A DNA stretch of 64,000 bases from an uncultured Bacteroidia bacterium (GCA_943787465.1 CALSMN010000004.1:124001-188000); one strand, 5' to 3'; counted from the first letter of the stretch, positions 16,376 through 26,169 are shown. Numbers and translations are program-made. The notes: generated from the letters alone by a model not told the origin.

Positions 16376-19117
16376 ATGAGTTCGTATAATTTTCAATCCA
16401 TTGAAAAAAAATGGCAAACAAAATGGGCAGATGCTAAAGTTTATCGCACTGAAATCAATCTATCAAAACCTAAATTTTACGCATTAGATATGTTTCCATA
16501 CCCCAGTGGGGCTGGATTACATGTGGGACATCCTCTAGGTTATATTGCAAGTGATATTGTAAGTAGATACAAAAGGCTAAACGGATTTAATGTTCTTCAT
16601 CCCATGGGGTTTGATGCTTTTGGCCTTCCTGCTGAACAATATGCTATTCAAACTGGGCAACACCCCAAAGTGACAACTGAAAAAAATCTTGTTAAATATA
16701 AAGAGCAGCTCAATAGAATTGGGTTTTCATTTGATTGGGAAAGAGAAATAAGAACTTCTGACCCCTCCTATTACCAATGGACTCAGTGGATATTTATTCA
16801 ACTATTTGAATCCTGGTACAACGAGAAATCCAAAAAAGCTGAGAGTATAAACTCGCTGATTTCAATTTTTGAAATTGAAGGAAACATCAACCTCATTCAT
16901 CATGGTGATGAACCATCAAAATTCACAGCCGAGGAGTGGGAACAAAAAAATACACAAGAACAAGAGCAAATCTTACAGAGCTACCGATTAGCTTATCAAA
17001 AAGAAACTACCGTTAATTGGTGTGAAAAATTAGGCACTGTTTTAGCCAATGACGAAATAAAAGATGGCCTCTCTGAACGTGGTGGGTACCCCGTCACTCA
17101 AAAGATGATGAGGCAATGGTATTTAAGAATCACCGCTTATGCAGATCGATTACTGTCCGGACTAAATCATATTGATTGGAGCGATAGTATCAAAGAAACA
17201 CAGCGAAACTGGATTGGTAAAAGTATAGGAGCTAAACTTTCTTTTTCAATCAAAAATTCTACAAAATATGTAGAAGTTTTCACCACCCGACCCGACACTA
17301 TTTTTGGTAGTACTTTTATGGTTTTAGCGCCTGATCATCCTCTAGTCGGAACTATTACAACAACTGAACAAAAAACAGAAATAGAATCTTACACTATTAC
17401 TGCAAATAATAAAAGTGAACTTGAGCGCAAAAAAGACAAATCAGTAAGTGGGGTATTTACTGGTGCATTCGCACTGCATCCATTTACACAAAGAGAACTC
17501 CCCATATATATTTCAGAGTATGTATTAAGTGGATATGGCACAGGAGCTATAATGGCTGTCCCAGCTCACGATGAAAGGGACCATGCCTTTGCTAAAAAAT
17601 TTGGATTAGATATAATACAAGTAATTTCTTCCCCAGATGGAGATATTGATGTTCAAGAAAACAGCTATAGTGCCTCTGATGGAATACTCATTCATAGTGA
17701 AAATTTCGATAGGTTATCCATTTCTGATGGTAAAAAAGCAATTATCCAGTTGGCAGAGGAACGTGGATTTGGCAAAGCAGAAATCCAATACAAACTTCGG
17801 GACGCTGGTTTCAGTAGGCAACGATACTGGGGCGAACCCTTCCCTATAATTTATCAAAACGGTGTTCCAATTATAGACCATAATCTCCCTGTAGAATTGC
17901 CAAATGTAGAACAATATACCCCAACAGGAAATGGTGAAAGTCCATTGGCCAATAATACCCAATGGCTAAATACATCAAAGGGTAGAAGAGAGACTGACAC
18001 TATGCCTGGATATGCTGGAAGTAGCTGGTATTTTCTACGTTTCATGGATCCTCTAAATCGTTCAGAATTTGCTAGTCAAGAAGCATTAAATTATTGGAAT
18101 CAAGTTGATTTATACATTGGTGGCACAGAACATGCTACCGGTCATTTGTTATACAGTCGGTTTTGGACTAAATTTTTATTTGACCGCGGTTTTATTTCTT
18201 TCGATGAACCCTTCAAAAAATTAGTTAATCAAGGAATGATTCAAGGCGAAAGCCAGCTCATAAATTTGGGAAACAGAGAAATGCATGTTCCCTTAGAATT
18301 TGTTTCCAAACAGGGGACCATAACAAAATCTGATTTTTTAGAATTACAAACAAAAGATCATCGATTTTCGGATATAAATGCTGATATTCTATTTGCAAAA
18401 AATGACTTCATTAAGCTCAGAACTCAAGTAGAAAAAATGTCGAAGTCAAAGTTTAATGTAGTGAATCCAGATCTTATATGTGAGCAATACGGTGCTGATA
18501 CTTTACGACTATATGAAATGTTTCTAGGACCACTTCAAGATAGCAAACCATGGAGCACGAAAGGAATTGATGGCACTCATCGATTCTTGAAAAAATTATG
18601 GGCATTATTTTATGATGAAGATGGTAACTCACAATGGAGATCAGAAGAACCTACCAAAGATTCACTTAAGACTCTTCATAAAACTATACAAAAAATAACT
18701 GAAGATATTGCGACCTTTTCTTTAAATACATCGGTATCTCAATTTATGATTTGTATAAATGAACTTTCAGCTCAACAATGCCGATCACTTCAGGTATTGA
18801 AAGAAGTGATAATTCTTTTAAATCCATTTGCACCCCATATAACTGAGGAACTTTGGAGTGCTACAGGTCAAATTGGATTTATTTGTGATGCTAAATGGCC
18901 CGAGTTTAACTCTAGTTTTACGCAAGAAGAGAATAAAAATTACCCCATCTCTATAAACGGTAAAACGCGTACGAATATGGAGTTTCCTTTAACCATGAGC
19001 AAAGACGAAATTGAGCAAAATGTCTTGCAAAATGAAATTGTGAAAAAATGGCTTGATGGGAGTAACCCAAAAAAAGTCATTGTTGTTCCGGGACGAATTG
19101 TAAATATTGTTTTATAA
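16376..19117 (+). CDS. leuS: Leucyl-tRNA synthetase
   Basis: Class Ia synthetase that charges tRNA-Leu. The HIGH signature is HVGH at residues 49-52 within YPSGAGLHVGHPLGY, and KMSKS is at 687-691. The CP1 editing domain is present, with the TTRPDTIFGST and GTGAIMAVPAHDERD motifs. An extra segment around residues 140-210 before the editing domain matches the longer Bacteroidota form. The length of 913 is normal and the frame is intact. It is monocistronic by layout. Confidence 0.98.
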   Translation: MSSYNFQSIEKKWQTKWADAKVYRTEINLSKPKFYALDMFPYPSGAGLHVGHPLGYIASDIVSRYKRLNGFNVLHPMGFDAFGLPAEQYAIQTGQHPKVTTEKNLVKYKEQLNRIGFSFDWEREIRTSDPSYYQWTQWIFIQLFESWYNEKSKKAESINSLISIFEIEGNINLIHHGDEPSKFTAEEWEQKNTQEQEQILQSYRLAYQKETTVNWCEKLGTVLANDEIKDGLSERGGYPVTQKMMRQWYLRITAYADRLLSGLNHIDWSDSIKETQRNWIGKSIGAKLSFSIKNSTKYVEVFTTRPDTIFGSTFMVLAPDHPLVGTITTTEQKTEIESYTITANNKSELERKKDKSVSGVFTGAFALHPFTQRELPIYISEYVLSGYGTGAIMAVPAHDERDHAFAKKFGLDIIQVISSPDGDIDVQENSYSASDGILIHSENFDRLSISDGKKAIIQLAEERGFGKAEIQYKLRDAGFSRQRYWGEPFPIIYQNGVPIIDHNLPVELPNVEQYTPTGNGESPLANNTQWLNTSKGRRETDTMPGYAGSSWYFLRFMDPLNRSEFASQEALNYWNQVDLYIGGTEHATGHLLYSRFWTKFLFDRGFISFDEPFKKLVNQGMIQGESQLINLGNREMHVPLEFVSKQGTITKSDFLELQTKDHRFSDINADILFAKNDFIKLRTQVEKMSKSKFNVVNPDLICEQYGADTLRLYEMFLGPLQDSKPWSTKGIDGTHRFLKKLWALFYDEDGNSQWRSEEPTKDSLKTLHKTIQKITEDIATFSLNTSVSQFMICINELSAQQCRSLQVLKEVIILLNPFAPHITEELWSATGQIGFICDAKWPEFNSSFTQEENKNYPISINGKTRTNMEFPLTMSKDEIEQNVLQNEIVKKWLDGSNPKKVIVVPGRIVNIVL

Positions 19118-19172
19118 CATTTGATTAAGTAAAATTTAGTTTATTACCTTCGAAATCTAAAATACCACGCAT

Positions 19173-20399
19173 ATGAATACATGGATAAATATCCCTAAAA
19201 ACTCAGACTTTACCCTACATAATTTACCCTACGGTATCTTTATAAGGGATGGAAGACCCACTCCAGGTATTGCTATAGGTGATCAAATCATTGATCTCCA
19301 TGCAACATCTAAAATTGGTCTTCTGCATCAATTAGGTTTTGATGTAACTGTATTTGAATCAAACGTTTTAAATGAGTTTATTGGTTGTGGTAAAAATGCT
19401 TGGTCCTCTCTCAGGCAATATATCACTGCCGAGCTTATTTGTGAGGGTGATTTATTTAAAAATCGTGAAAAAATACTCGTAGATAGGTTTGATGTACAAA
19501 TGTGCTTACCTATTCAAATTGGTGATTATACTGATTTTTATAGCAGTATTGAACATGCTACTAATTTAGGAAAACTATTTAGACCCAATAGTGAGCCATT
19601 ATTACCCAATTGGAGACATATTCCTGTAGGATATCATGGAAGAGCAAGTAGTATTGTAATTAGTGGGACACCTATAAAAAGACCACAAGGGCAAATGAAG
19701 CCACCTACATCAGATTTTCCTGTTTTTGGTAAGTCAAAGCGACTCGACATCGAGTTAGAAATGGCTTTTATCATTGGTAAACCTACCCAATTGGGCGACA
19801 CTATTCCCATTGATGAGGCAGAAGACCATATCTTTGGTAAAGTTATTTTTAACGACTGGAGTGCTCGAGATATACAAGGATGGGAGTATGTTCCTCTTGG
19901 TCCCTTTTTAGGAAAAAACTTTGCTAGTACTATTTCCCCATGGATTGTTACCATGGAGGCACTTGAACCATTCCGTTGCCAAAGTATTGAGCAAAATCCT
20001 CCAGTACTTCCTTACTTACAATATACAGGAAATAAGAATTTTGATATTAATCTTGAGGTTGGAATTTCTCCAAATAATGATGAAGAAACCATCATTTGTA
20101 ATAGTAATTTTAAGTTCATGTATTGGAATATGGCTCAGCAATTAACCCATCACACCGTCAACGGCTGCAACGTCAATATTGGAGATGTAATGGCCAGTGG
20201 AACTATATCTGGGAGAGACGCTAACAGTTACGGCAGTTTAATAGAAATAAGCCAAGGGGGAAAAGAACCTATCCCACTTAAAAACAATCAAACTAGAACA
20301 TTTTTAGAAGACGGTGATACTATATCCATACGAGCTTGGTGTCAAAAGGATGATATCAGAATAGGGTTTGGAGAATGTAAGGGCACTATTCTGCCTTGA
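19173..20399 (+). CDS. fahA: Fumarylacetoacetase
   Basis: Last enzyme of tyrosine and phenylalanine breakdown, splitting fumarylacetoacetate into fumarate and acetoacetate. Residues 1-115 form the N-terminal SH3-like domain. The catalytic domain contains DYTDFYSSIEHATN near 113, the active-site region WRHIPVGYHGRAS near 150, FGKSKRLDIELEMAF with metal-binding acids, and FNDWSARDIQGWE near 230. At 408 residues it is near full family length. A TACCTTCG sequence upstream resembles the -7 box with a C in place of the last T. No other tyrosine-pathway gene is in the window. Confidence 0.95.
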   Translation: MNTWINIPKNSDFTLHNLPYGIFIRDGRPTPGIAIGDQIIDLHATSKIGLLHQLGFDVTVFESNVLNEFIGCGKNAWSSLRQYITAELICEGDLFKNREKILVDRFDVQMCLPIQIGDYTDFYSSIEHATNLGKLFRPNSEPLLPNWRHIPVGYHGRASSIVISGTPIKRPQGQMKPPTSDFPVFGKSKRLDIELEMAFIIGKPTQLGDTIPIDEAEDHIFGKVIFNDWSARDIQGWEYVPLGPFLGKNFASTISPWIVTMEALEPFRCQSIEQNPPVLPYLQYTGNKNFDINLEVGISPNNDEETIICNSNFKFMYWNMAQQLTHHTVNGCNVNIGDVMASGTISGRDANSYGSLIEISQGGKEPIPLKNNQTRTFLEDGDTISIRAWCQKDDIRIGFGECKGTILP

Positions 20400-20400
20400 T

Positions 20401-20739
20401 TTATTTCTGAACAATACGTGTACGCTGTTTTGACCTTATTTTTTTTGACTTCCCCGTATTTTCTTCTACTATTTTCTTATTCGGATTTTCCTTAATGGGT
20501 TTAGGTCTTGCTTCTTGAACTGATAATTTTCGTTTATAAAACAACTTATTGTTTAAACGAATAATAGCTTTCTGTCCTTCATAATCACTCCCCATTTTAA
20601 CAAACCCATATCCTAGTGAATCCCCCGTTTCCTGATTAGTAAGTATTTTAAGTGACTTTACTTTTCCTAATTTCTCGAAAATATGTCGTAATTCGGATTC
20701 GTCAATTTTAAAATCAATATTTGAAATAAATAAATTCAT
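20401..20739 (-). CDS. RRM-domain RNA-binding protein
   Basis: A 112-residue protein with one RNA recognition motif: RNP2 is LFISNI at residues 3-8 and RNP1 is LGYGFVKM near 42-49. A Lys/Arg-rich tail follows the domain (residues 80-112). Such small RRM proteins occur in Bacteroidota and cyanobacteria; in Bacteroides related proteins act as global RNA-binding regulators. The stop lies one base from the convergent fahA stop. Confidence 0.9.
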   Translation of the reverse strand: MNLFISNIDFKIDESELRHIFEKLGKVKSLKILTNQETGDSLGYGFVKMGSDYEGQKAIIRLNNKLFYKRKLSVQEARPKPIKENPNKKIVEENTGKSKKIRSKQRTRIVQK

Positions 20740-20802
20740 AGTCTTTTAATGGTATATCATTCTCAGTCTAATATCAAAAAAACAATAATTTTAATGATAC
20801 CA

Positions 20803-20810
20803 CAAAACTA
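20803..20810 (-). promoter_or_regulatory. Possible -7 promoter box TAGTTTTG for the RRM gene
   Basis: Exact TAnnTTTG match on the minus strand, but 63 bases before the start, so it would give a longer leader than most genes here. A long leader would suit autoregulation of an RNA-binding protein, which is speculation. Confidence 0.3.
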
Positions 20811-20847
20811 CAGAATTCAAGATAAATGACGAAACCAACTGGTTGAT

Positions 20848-20855
20848 TATTTTTG
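20848..20855 (+). promoter_or_regulatory. -7 promoter box TATTTTTG for the aldehyde dehydrogenase gene
   Basis: Exact TAnnTTTG match only 10 bases before the ATG at 20866, which predicts a leader of a few bases. Confidence 0.5.
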
Positions 20856-20865
20856 TTCTTTAGAT

Positions 20866-22308
20866 ATGCAAAAGATAGCCAACTACATTAATGGGAAACT
20901 TGTAGAACCCCATTCCGGAAAATATATAGACAATTATAATCCTGCCACTGGCCAAGTATATGCATTCATTCCTGACTCTAACTCACAGGATGTTTCACAG
21001 GCTATATCCAGTGCAAAAAAAGCCTTCCCTAGATGGGCAGCACTTCAAAATTCAGAACGTGCTAAATGGCTTGAAAAAATATCAGAAGGGATCCATACTA
21101 AGCTTGAAATGTTGGCCAAAGCAGAATCTATAGACAACGGCAAACCCTTATCTCTGGCTAAAGCAGTAGATATTCCGCGTGCCCGCGATAATTTTAAGTT
21201 TTACGCTTCTGCCATTATGCATTTTGCATCTGAGAGTCATCACACTCAAGAGGGAATGCTAAATTTTACCTTGAGAAAACCAATTGGTGTGGCTGCATGT
21301 ATTTCTCCATGGAACCTCCCATTATATTTATTCTCATGGAAAATTGCTCCTGCTTTGGCTGCAGGGAATACCGTCGTCGCCAAACCTTCAGAAATTACAC
21401 CTATGACCGCCTACTTACTGTCTGAAATATGTGTAGAAATTGGGTTGCCAGCGGGTGTATTGAATATCGTACATGGGTTGGGTGCAACCACAGGCAATGA
21501 AATTATTTCTAGCCATGAAATTGATTTGGTATCTTTCACAGGAGGAACGGCTACAGGAGCTCATATCGCAAAAATTATTGCTCCAAAATTTAAGAAGATG
21601 AGTTTAGAGTTGGGTGGCAAAAACCCCAACATCATTTTTAATGACTGTGATTTTGAAGCTGCCATTAAAACCTCACTAAACAGCTCTTTTGCAAATCAGG
21701 GGCAAATATGTTTGTGTGGTTCTCGAATTTTGGTGCAACGAGGAATTTATGAAAAATTCAAAACCGAATTTGTTAATCAAGTAAGTCAAATGAAAGTAGG
21801 TGATCCAATGAATGATCAGTCTCGTTTAGGAGCTATCGTAAGCCAATCGCATTTCCAAAAAATACTGAGTTACATTGACCTTGCCCAACAAGAAGGAGGC
21901 ACTATCCTTACTGGGGGGAAAAGAGTACAACCCACCGGAGAATGCAAGGATGGTTGGTTCATTGAACCAACCGTAATAGAGGGCTTGGATCAGCAATGCC
22001 GAACCAATCAAGAAGAGATTTTTGGACCCGTAGTCACTATTCAGCCTTTTGATACTGAAGAAGAAGCCGTTGCACTTGCCAACTCCAATGAATATGGACT
22101 GGCAGCTACCGTTTGGACTACTGATTTAAATAAAGCACACCGATGTGCCGAACATATCAAGAGTGGTATCATATGGATCAACTGTTGGTTGCAGCGTGAT
22201 CTAAGAACACCCTTTGGAGGAATGAAAAACAGTGGAGTAGGACGTGAAGGTGGATGGGAAGCACTCCGATTCTTTACAGAACCCAAGAATGTTTGTATAA
22301 AATACTAG
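20866..22308 (+). CDS. Aldehyde dehydrogenase, probable 2-aminomuconate semialdehyde dehydrogenase (ALDH8 type)
   Basis: A 480-residue NAD(P)-dependent aldehyde dehydrogenase. It has SPWNLPL (147-153), the Rossmann motif FTGGTATG (224-231), the catalytic base Glu248 in LELGGKNPN and the nucleophile Cys282 in NQGQICLCGS. The C-terminal segment with WINCWLQRDLRTPFGGMK resembles ALDH8A1 more than betaine- or acetaldehyde-type enzymes, hence 2-aminomuconate semialdehyde oxidation in kynurenine breakdown. A RidA-family probable aminomuconate deaminase at 36587 supports this. The family is certain; the substrate is inferred. Confidence 0.9.
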   Translation: MQKIANYINGKLVEPHSGKYIDNYNPATGQVYAFIPDSNSQDVSQAISSAKKAFPRWAALQNSERAKWLEKISEGIHTKLEMLAKAESIDNGKPLSLAKAVDIPRARDNFKFYASAIMHFASESHHTQEGMLNFTLRKPIGVAACISPWNLPLYLFSWKIAPALAAGNTVVAKPSEITPMTAYLLSEICVEIGLPAGVLNIVHGLGATTGNEIISSHEIDLVSFTGGTATGAHIAKIIAPKFKKMSLELGGKNPNIIFNDCDFEAAIKTSLNSSFANQGQICLCGSRILVQRGIYEKFKTEFVNQVSQMKVGDPMNDQSRLGAIVSQSHFQKILSYIDLAQQEGGTILTGGKRVQPTGECKDGWFIEPTVIEGLDQQCRTNQEEIFGPVVTIQPFDTEEEAVALANSNEYGLAATVWTTDLNKAHRCAEHIKSGIIWINCWLQRDLRTPFGGMKNSGVGREGGWEALRFFTEPKNVCIKY

Positions 22309-22474
22309 AAATAGAAAATCGTCTTTGGTACTAGTTTTTACTATTAATTATTGGTCATTAATCCCTCTAAAAACAAAAGAACACTATTAAAATTAAACAA
22401 AATAGTCAATTAAATTCGGCTTTAAAATCAATAACTGACTGATATGCGATTTTATGAATATGAAAAATATCATA

Positions 22475-22509
22475 AAAAAGGGTGATATCTATCAGATATC
22501 ACCCTTTTT
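22475..22509. terminator. Bidirectional hairpin terminator
   Basis: A perfect 16-bp stem, AAAAAGGGTGATATCT (22475-22490) and its complement (22494-22509), with a 3-base loop. A-run on one side and T-run on the other make it an intrinsic terminator on both strands. It lies between the convergent aldehyde dehydrogenase and barrel genes and is the only clear terminator at a convergent junction in the window. The rest of the 222-base gap shows nothing recognisable. Confidence 0.85.
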
Positions 22510-22530
22510 GAAAACTTAAAAGTTATACTA

Positions 22531-23205
22531 TTAGTTCAAGATAAAACCAATTCTGAATCCTGGAGCCATTCCTTCTCCATAACCAAAGTTAGATCCTCCT
22601 AAACTAGTACTTGTAGATGTCGAACCTCCTGAAGTTACACTTACCGTCCCATCTTTTTCATTATCACTTGCTAGACCCCATCCAAGTTCAGCACCTAGAT
22701 AGAATGATTCTGTCACCCAGTAGTCAGCACCTAATGATAAAGTTAGACTGATCATACTTCCACCAGTTTCAACTTCTGCACTTAGACCTTTAACATAAGA
22801 CGATCCATCAGAATCTGTCCACGTTTCATCATCACTGTAAGTCATAAAACCTAATGATGCTGCCGCAAATGGCGAAAATTTGGCATTACCACCCCAGTGT
22901 TTTTCAATACCTGCAGCAATCCCTAATCCTGAACTTTTGATTTCTTGAGAACCAGTACTACCTGTCCCATCTGCATTTTCTGAATAGTTGTTTGTTTGCT
23001 TATCTCCCATAAGCGACACATCGCCTCTCAATACCATATCATCTGCCAGAAAATATCTGAAACGTAAAGCTGGTAATGAAAAAGAGTTATCCCAGTTTGA
23101 GATACTAAAATTAGCTTCAGTAAGTAAATTCCCCTCTGAAGGTTTCTGAGCAAAAGATGTAAATCCAAATGCTAATGCAATTAATAATAAAAATGTTTTT
23201 TTCAT
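22531..23205 (-). CDS. Outer-membrane beta-barrel protein
   Basis: A 224-residue protein with a clear signal peptide (MKKTFLLLIALAFGFTSFAQ, cleavage after Ala-Gln). The mature part has alternating strands, Ser/Gly/Asp-rich loops and a C-terminal strand ending in hydrophobic FILN, as in small porin- or OmpX/OmpA-like barrels. The segment RFRYFLADDMVLRGD near residue 48 is typical of the PF13505-type outer-membrane barrel. Function is unknown. It lies downstream of the SusCD operon but is separated from it by the strong hairpin at 23325-23366, so it probably has its own promoter. Confidence 0.8.
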   Translation of the reverse strand: MKKTFLLLIALAFGFTSFAQKPSEGNLLTEANFSISNWDNSFSLPALRFRYFLADDMVLRGDVSLMGDKQTNNYSENADGTGSTGSQEIKSSGLGIAAGIEKHWGGNAKFSPFAAASLGFMTYSDDETWTDSDGSSYVKGLSAEVETGGSMISLTLSLGADYWVTESFYLGAELGWGLASDNEKDGTVSVTSGGSTSTSTSLGGSNFGYGEGMAPGFRIGFILN

Positions 23206-23324
23206 GTTTTTAATTTTTAATGTTAAACTTCTTCAAATTTGAATATTTAAGTACTTAGCTCACTACATCCTATTCTGATTGTATCCACAGCAAGATTTAT
23301 TGTGTACATAATCATAAACAGAAA

Positions 23325-23366
23325 TATAACAAACAAAGGGGGCAATTGCCCCCTTTGTTTGTTATA
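23325..23366. terminator. Perfect 21-bp inverted repeat, terminator of the SusCD operon
   Basis: The 42 bases form an uninterrupted palindrome centred between 23345 and 23346, with a CCCCC/GGGGG core flanked by AAACAAA and TTTGTTT. It begins 15 bases after the stop of the last operon gene. The T-rich flanks support intrinsic termination on the minus strand. With no unpaired loop, the tip must open to form a hairpin. The symmetry means it could also act on the plus strand or as cruciform DNA. Confidence 0.8.
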
Positions 23367-23380
23367 CCGTTAACGATTAA

Positions 23381-23920
23381 TTAATAGTCGTCTTCGAGAA
23401 AACCGGTTCTTCGATGACCAGCCATTTCATATTCCGTGCCTGGATCATCACTAAATACCGCTTTTATATAAATACTATCCGTAACAACACCCGACTTTGA
23501 CCTTCCGGCATCATTAATTACCTTTCCTTCCAAAACTTCCATAGTATGGTAGCCTTCAAAAGTAGAAGTAATAGAATCATACGGCTCAGCTATATCAGCA
23601 GTGTCGTAACTGTATATAGGAGCTACTATATTATCCCCCATTCCAGCAAAAGAATTTGAACTTGGAGATGCAGATATTTTTGCCTTTACAGGCCAGATAT
23701 GCTCTAAATCATCTACCCATATCTGTGAACCATCTGCTGCAGATGTATTGTATGTAGCTATTTTTTCGTGACCAAGTACAACCATACCGTCCACTGATGT
23801 CTCAACATACCATTCCCCTGAAAGTTCACTACCTGGGATAAGTTCATTCTCATATTCATCTTGGCATGAAGCTATAGCTAAGCCAATTATTAAGATTAAT
23901 GTGATTTTATACAATTTCAT
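23381..23920 (-). CDS. SusCD-associated lipoprotein, Lipid_bd (PF12888)-like
   Basis: A 179-residue lipoprotein. The signal peptide ends in a lipobox (LAIASC, Cys at 19). The mature domain starts with LSGEWYVETSVDG and ends with AGHRRTGFLEDDY, the pattern of the PF12888 putative lipid-binding family seen at the end of some SusC/SusD loci. The assignment comes from recognised motifs, not a search. It follows the DUF5012-like gene by 17 bases and is the last gene of the operon before the hairpin. The ligand is unknown. Confidence 0.75.
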   Translation of the reverse strand: MKLYKITLILIIGLAIASCQDEYENELIPGSELSGEWYVETSVDGMVVLGHEKIATYNTSAADGSQIWVDDLEHIWPVKAKISASPSSNSFAGMGDNIVAPIYSYDTADIAEPYDSITSTFEGYHTMEVLEGKVINDAGRSKSGVVTDSIYIKAVFSDDPGTEYEMAGHRRTGFLEDDY

Positions 23921-23937
23921 AATTATAATATTAGTGG

Positions 23938-24666
23938 TTAAATTTCGACTTGAGTTAAAAGGACTTCAAAAGTATATCCAACATCCCATACAGAAGTCAT
24001 GTTGATGGTTTTGGCATTTGCATCAACAGTCATGTTTGCGATATTGATTGCCCATGGCCATCCTGCATATGTTACACTTGTGGGTGAAAATGTAAAATCG
24101 TTAGCAGAAATATCATTGGCCTCAAAAGTAGCCGGAGCGTTAAATGTTTCTCCATATCCTACACCATTTTCATAATAACTCCCAATAGCGCATGACATGC
24201 CATATGAACCATCATCATTTTTATAGATGATAACATACCCTAAATCGCTAAATTTAGGTGCCCCATTACGAACAATTGTAGACTTATAAAGTCCAGAGAT
24301 ATCATTTACTAAATCTCCAGTCTCAACCACATATACCGTTCTTCCTGACATCCCATCATAACCATCTTTGTTGGTCGCTGTGTATACCAAATCATATCGA
24401 TCTGGTCTATTCTCATCTACAGCATCATATCCGCGATAAGCACCTTTTCCTGATGTTACAACATTAATTTCATTACCATCTTCAGTTGCAACAACTCCTG
24501 GATCTTCAAATGCAGTTCCTTTAGGAAGAAAAATCGGATTATCTCCATCAACAGTTATGATTGGATAATTAGTTACTGAAGCTAATCCTTCAGATGTTTT
24601 CTCTTTTTCACAAGAGGAAAATATAAGAGCAATAAGTGCTAATAAGATTATATTTATTTTTTTCAT
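23938..24666 (-). CDS. SusCD-associated lipoprotein with Ig-like DUF5011/DUF5012 domain
   Basis: A 242-residue lipoprotein with signal MKKINIILLALIALIFSSC (lipobox Cys at 19). Residues about 35-110 form an Ig-like domain with the DUF5011/5012 pattern: LPKGTAFEDPGVVATEDG, then YDLVYTATNKDG and TVYVV. The C-terminal half has a calycin-like pattern and no recognised domain. It sits 20 bases after the SusD-like gene and probably forms part of a surface complex with SusC and SusD. Confidence 0.78.
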   Translation of the reverse strand: MKKINIILLALIALIFSSCEKEKTSEGLASVTNYPIITVDGDNPIFLPKGTAFEDPGVVATEDGNEINVVTSGKGAYRGYDAVDENRPDRYDLVYTATNKDGYDGMSGRTVYVVETGDLVNDISGLYKSTIVRNGAPKFSDLGYVIIYKNDDGSYGMSCAIGSYYENGVGYGETFNAPATFEANDISANDFTFSPTSVTYAGWPWAINIANMTVDANAKTINMTSVWDVGYTFEVLLTQVEI

Positions 24667-24686
24667 GATTTTTAATTTTATGTGTT

Positions 24687-26159
24687 TTATTTTTTATCCC
24701 ACCATACTTTGGTATAGATGTTAGATACTTGAGTAACTCCTGAACTGTTTCTTGAAATTTCTACATCAGGAATAAATAATCGTTTTGGTAACTTTCCTTC
24801 AGGTAAAGTAGAGGCAAATGATGTGGTTAACTCACCAACACCACCCTCTGTTCCTTTTGGAGCACTACTAAGTGGGGGGTAATGAGTTCTATTCATTTCA
24901 AAGAACCCTTCTAGGTTATTGACATTAGCCATAGCGACCCACTTTTGCATCATTATTTGACCTATATCTGTTTCTACATCACCCGTTGCAGTATATTCAT
25001 ATACCCCACCTGGTTGATACATAGATTCAGCTCCAGAAATACCATGCAATAGCATAGAATTAGTAATACCAGACTCATAAGCCGCTTGAGCATTAGCTCC
25101 AGCATTATACCTTACTTCAGCTTCTGCAATTAAAAAATCTCTTTCTGCTAAAGTCATTAAAAATACTGGACTAGTTGGCCCAATATTGGGAACAGATAGA
25201 TCGGTACCTTTAACGTCTAAATTGTCATAATCTCCTTGAGCATGGCCTTTTTGTCCGCCAGCAGAAGATTCATTATAAATCGCATCTAATCGGGGATCTT
25301 CATTAGCCTCAAGATAACCAAATAATGTATTTGATGCACGTTGATTTACCCCAGAGAGGAAATCGTATTGCACATCATAAAATGGATTTCTCTTACCAGA
25401 TTCGTCTCCAAACTGAGTAACAGCTGCATCTTGTGTTATAAACTGACCTTCAGATAATAATGCTTGAACTGCTGTTGGGTTTGCCATTGAAGTATAAGAC
25501 ATACGCATATACATTTTCAATTTAAGCGTATTACCAAAAGCAACCCATTGATCTAAATCACCTCCAAAGATTAAATCGCGATCTCCAGGTTCCATACCCG
25601 AATCGTCTGCATCTTGATAACGAGTGATCGCCTCATCTATTCGCTCAAGAAGAACTGGATAAATATCACTTCCATTATCAAATTTTGGATTCAGAGTACC
25701 ATCTGAAACACCTTTTAATGCTTCAAAAAATGGGATATCATCATACAAGTCCGCAAGCATCTGAAAAGTGTAAGCTTGCATTAATGTTGCGATTAGATAA
25801 TATCCATGATCACCAGTGACGGTCGACTTAGAACGAATTATCTCTAAATCATTTAATCCCCCCGCATAGGCTTCAGACCATTCTCTATCAAAGAAATCTG
25901 TGGTAAGGTTATAGGCTTCCATTTTTTTATACTGACTAGCTGTAGGGCTTTGCGTATAATATTGTGACCAAAATCCTCCTAAATTGAAATAGGAATTTCC
26001 CATGGTAACTGCTACAGAAGTTTGTGCTGCAGGTAAAATAAAATCTACAGTCACATCTTGAGGATTATTCGGATCTGTATTCACATCCAAATATTTCTCA
26101 CATCCAAAGAAAGTAAATGTGAAAATTCCTGCTAATATATAATTACTTATTTTTTTCAT
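24687..26159 (-). CDS. SusD-like outer-membrane lipoprotein (SusD-like_2 type)
   Basis: A 490-residue surface lipoprotein that would cap the SusC channel and bind ligand. The signal ends in the lipobox FTFFGC (Cys at 19), followed at once by EKYLDVNTDPNNPQDV, the typical start of the PF12771 SusD-like_2 group. TPR-like helices follow, with WSQYYTQ near 66 and the repeated tryptophan-rich helices of SusD folds. The C-terminus contains RLFIPDVEISRN, where many SusD proteins have RLPYP. It starts 10 bases after susC. The substrate is unknown; no glycoside hydrolase is nearby. Confidence 0.92.
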   Translation of the reverse strand: MKKISNYILAGIFTFTFFGCEKYLDVNTDPNNPQDVTVDFILPAAQTSVAVTMGNSYFNLGGFWSQYYTQSPTASQYKKMEAYNLTTDFFDREWSEAYAGGLNDLEIIRSKSTVTGDHGYYLIATLMQAYTFQMLADLYDDIPFFEALKGVSDGTLNPKFDNGSDIYPVLLERIDEAITRYQDADDSGMEPGDRDLIFGGDLDQWVAFGNTLKLKMYMRMSYTSMANPTAVQALLSEGQFITQDAAVTQFGDESGKRNPFYDVQYDFLSGVNQRASNTLFGYLEANEDPRLDAIYNESSAGGQKGHAQGDYDNLDVKGTDLSVPNIGPTSPVFLMTLAERDFLIAEAEVRYNAGANAQAAYESGITNSMLLHGISGAESMYQPGGVYEYTATGDVETDIGQIMMQKWVAMANVNNLEGFFEMNRTHYPPLSSAPKGTEGGVGELTTSFASTLPEGKLPKRLFIPDVEISRNSSGVTQVSNIYTKVWWDKK

Positions 26160-26169
26160 TTTCTAATTT

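Noticed and set aside
23229-23245. Palindrome TTCAAATTTGAA upstream of the barrel gene at 22531
   Set aside because: It is short and wholly AT-rich apart from two C/G pairs, so chance occurrence in this composition is likely.
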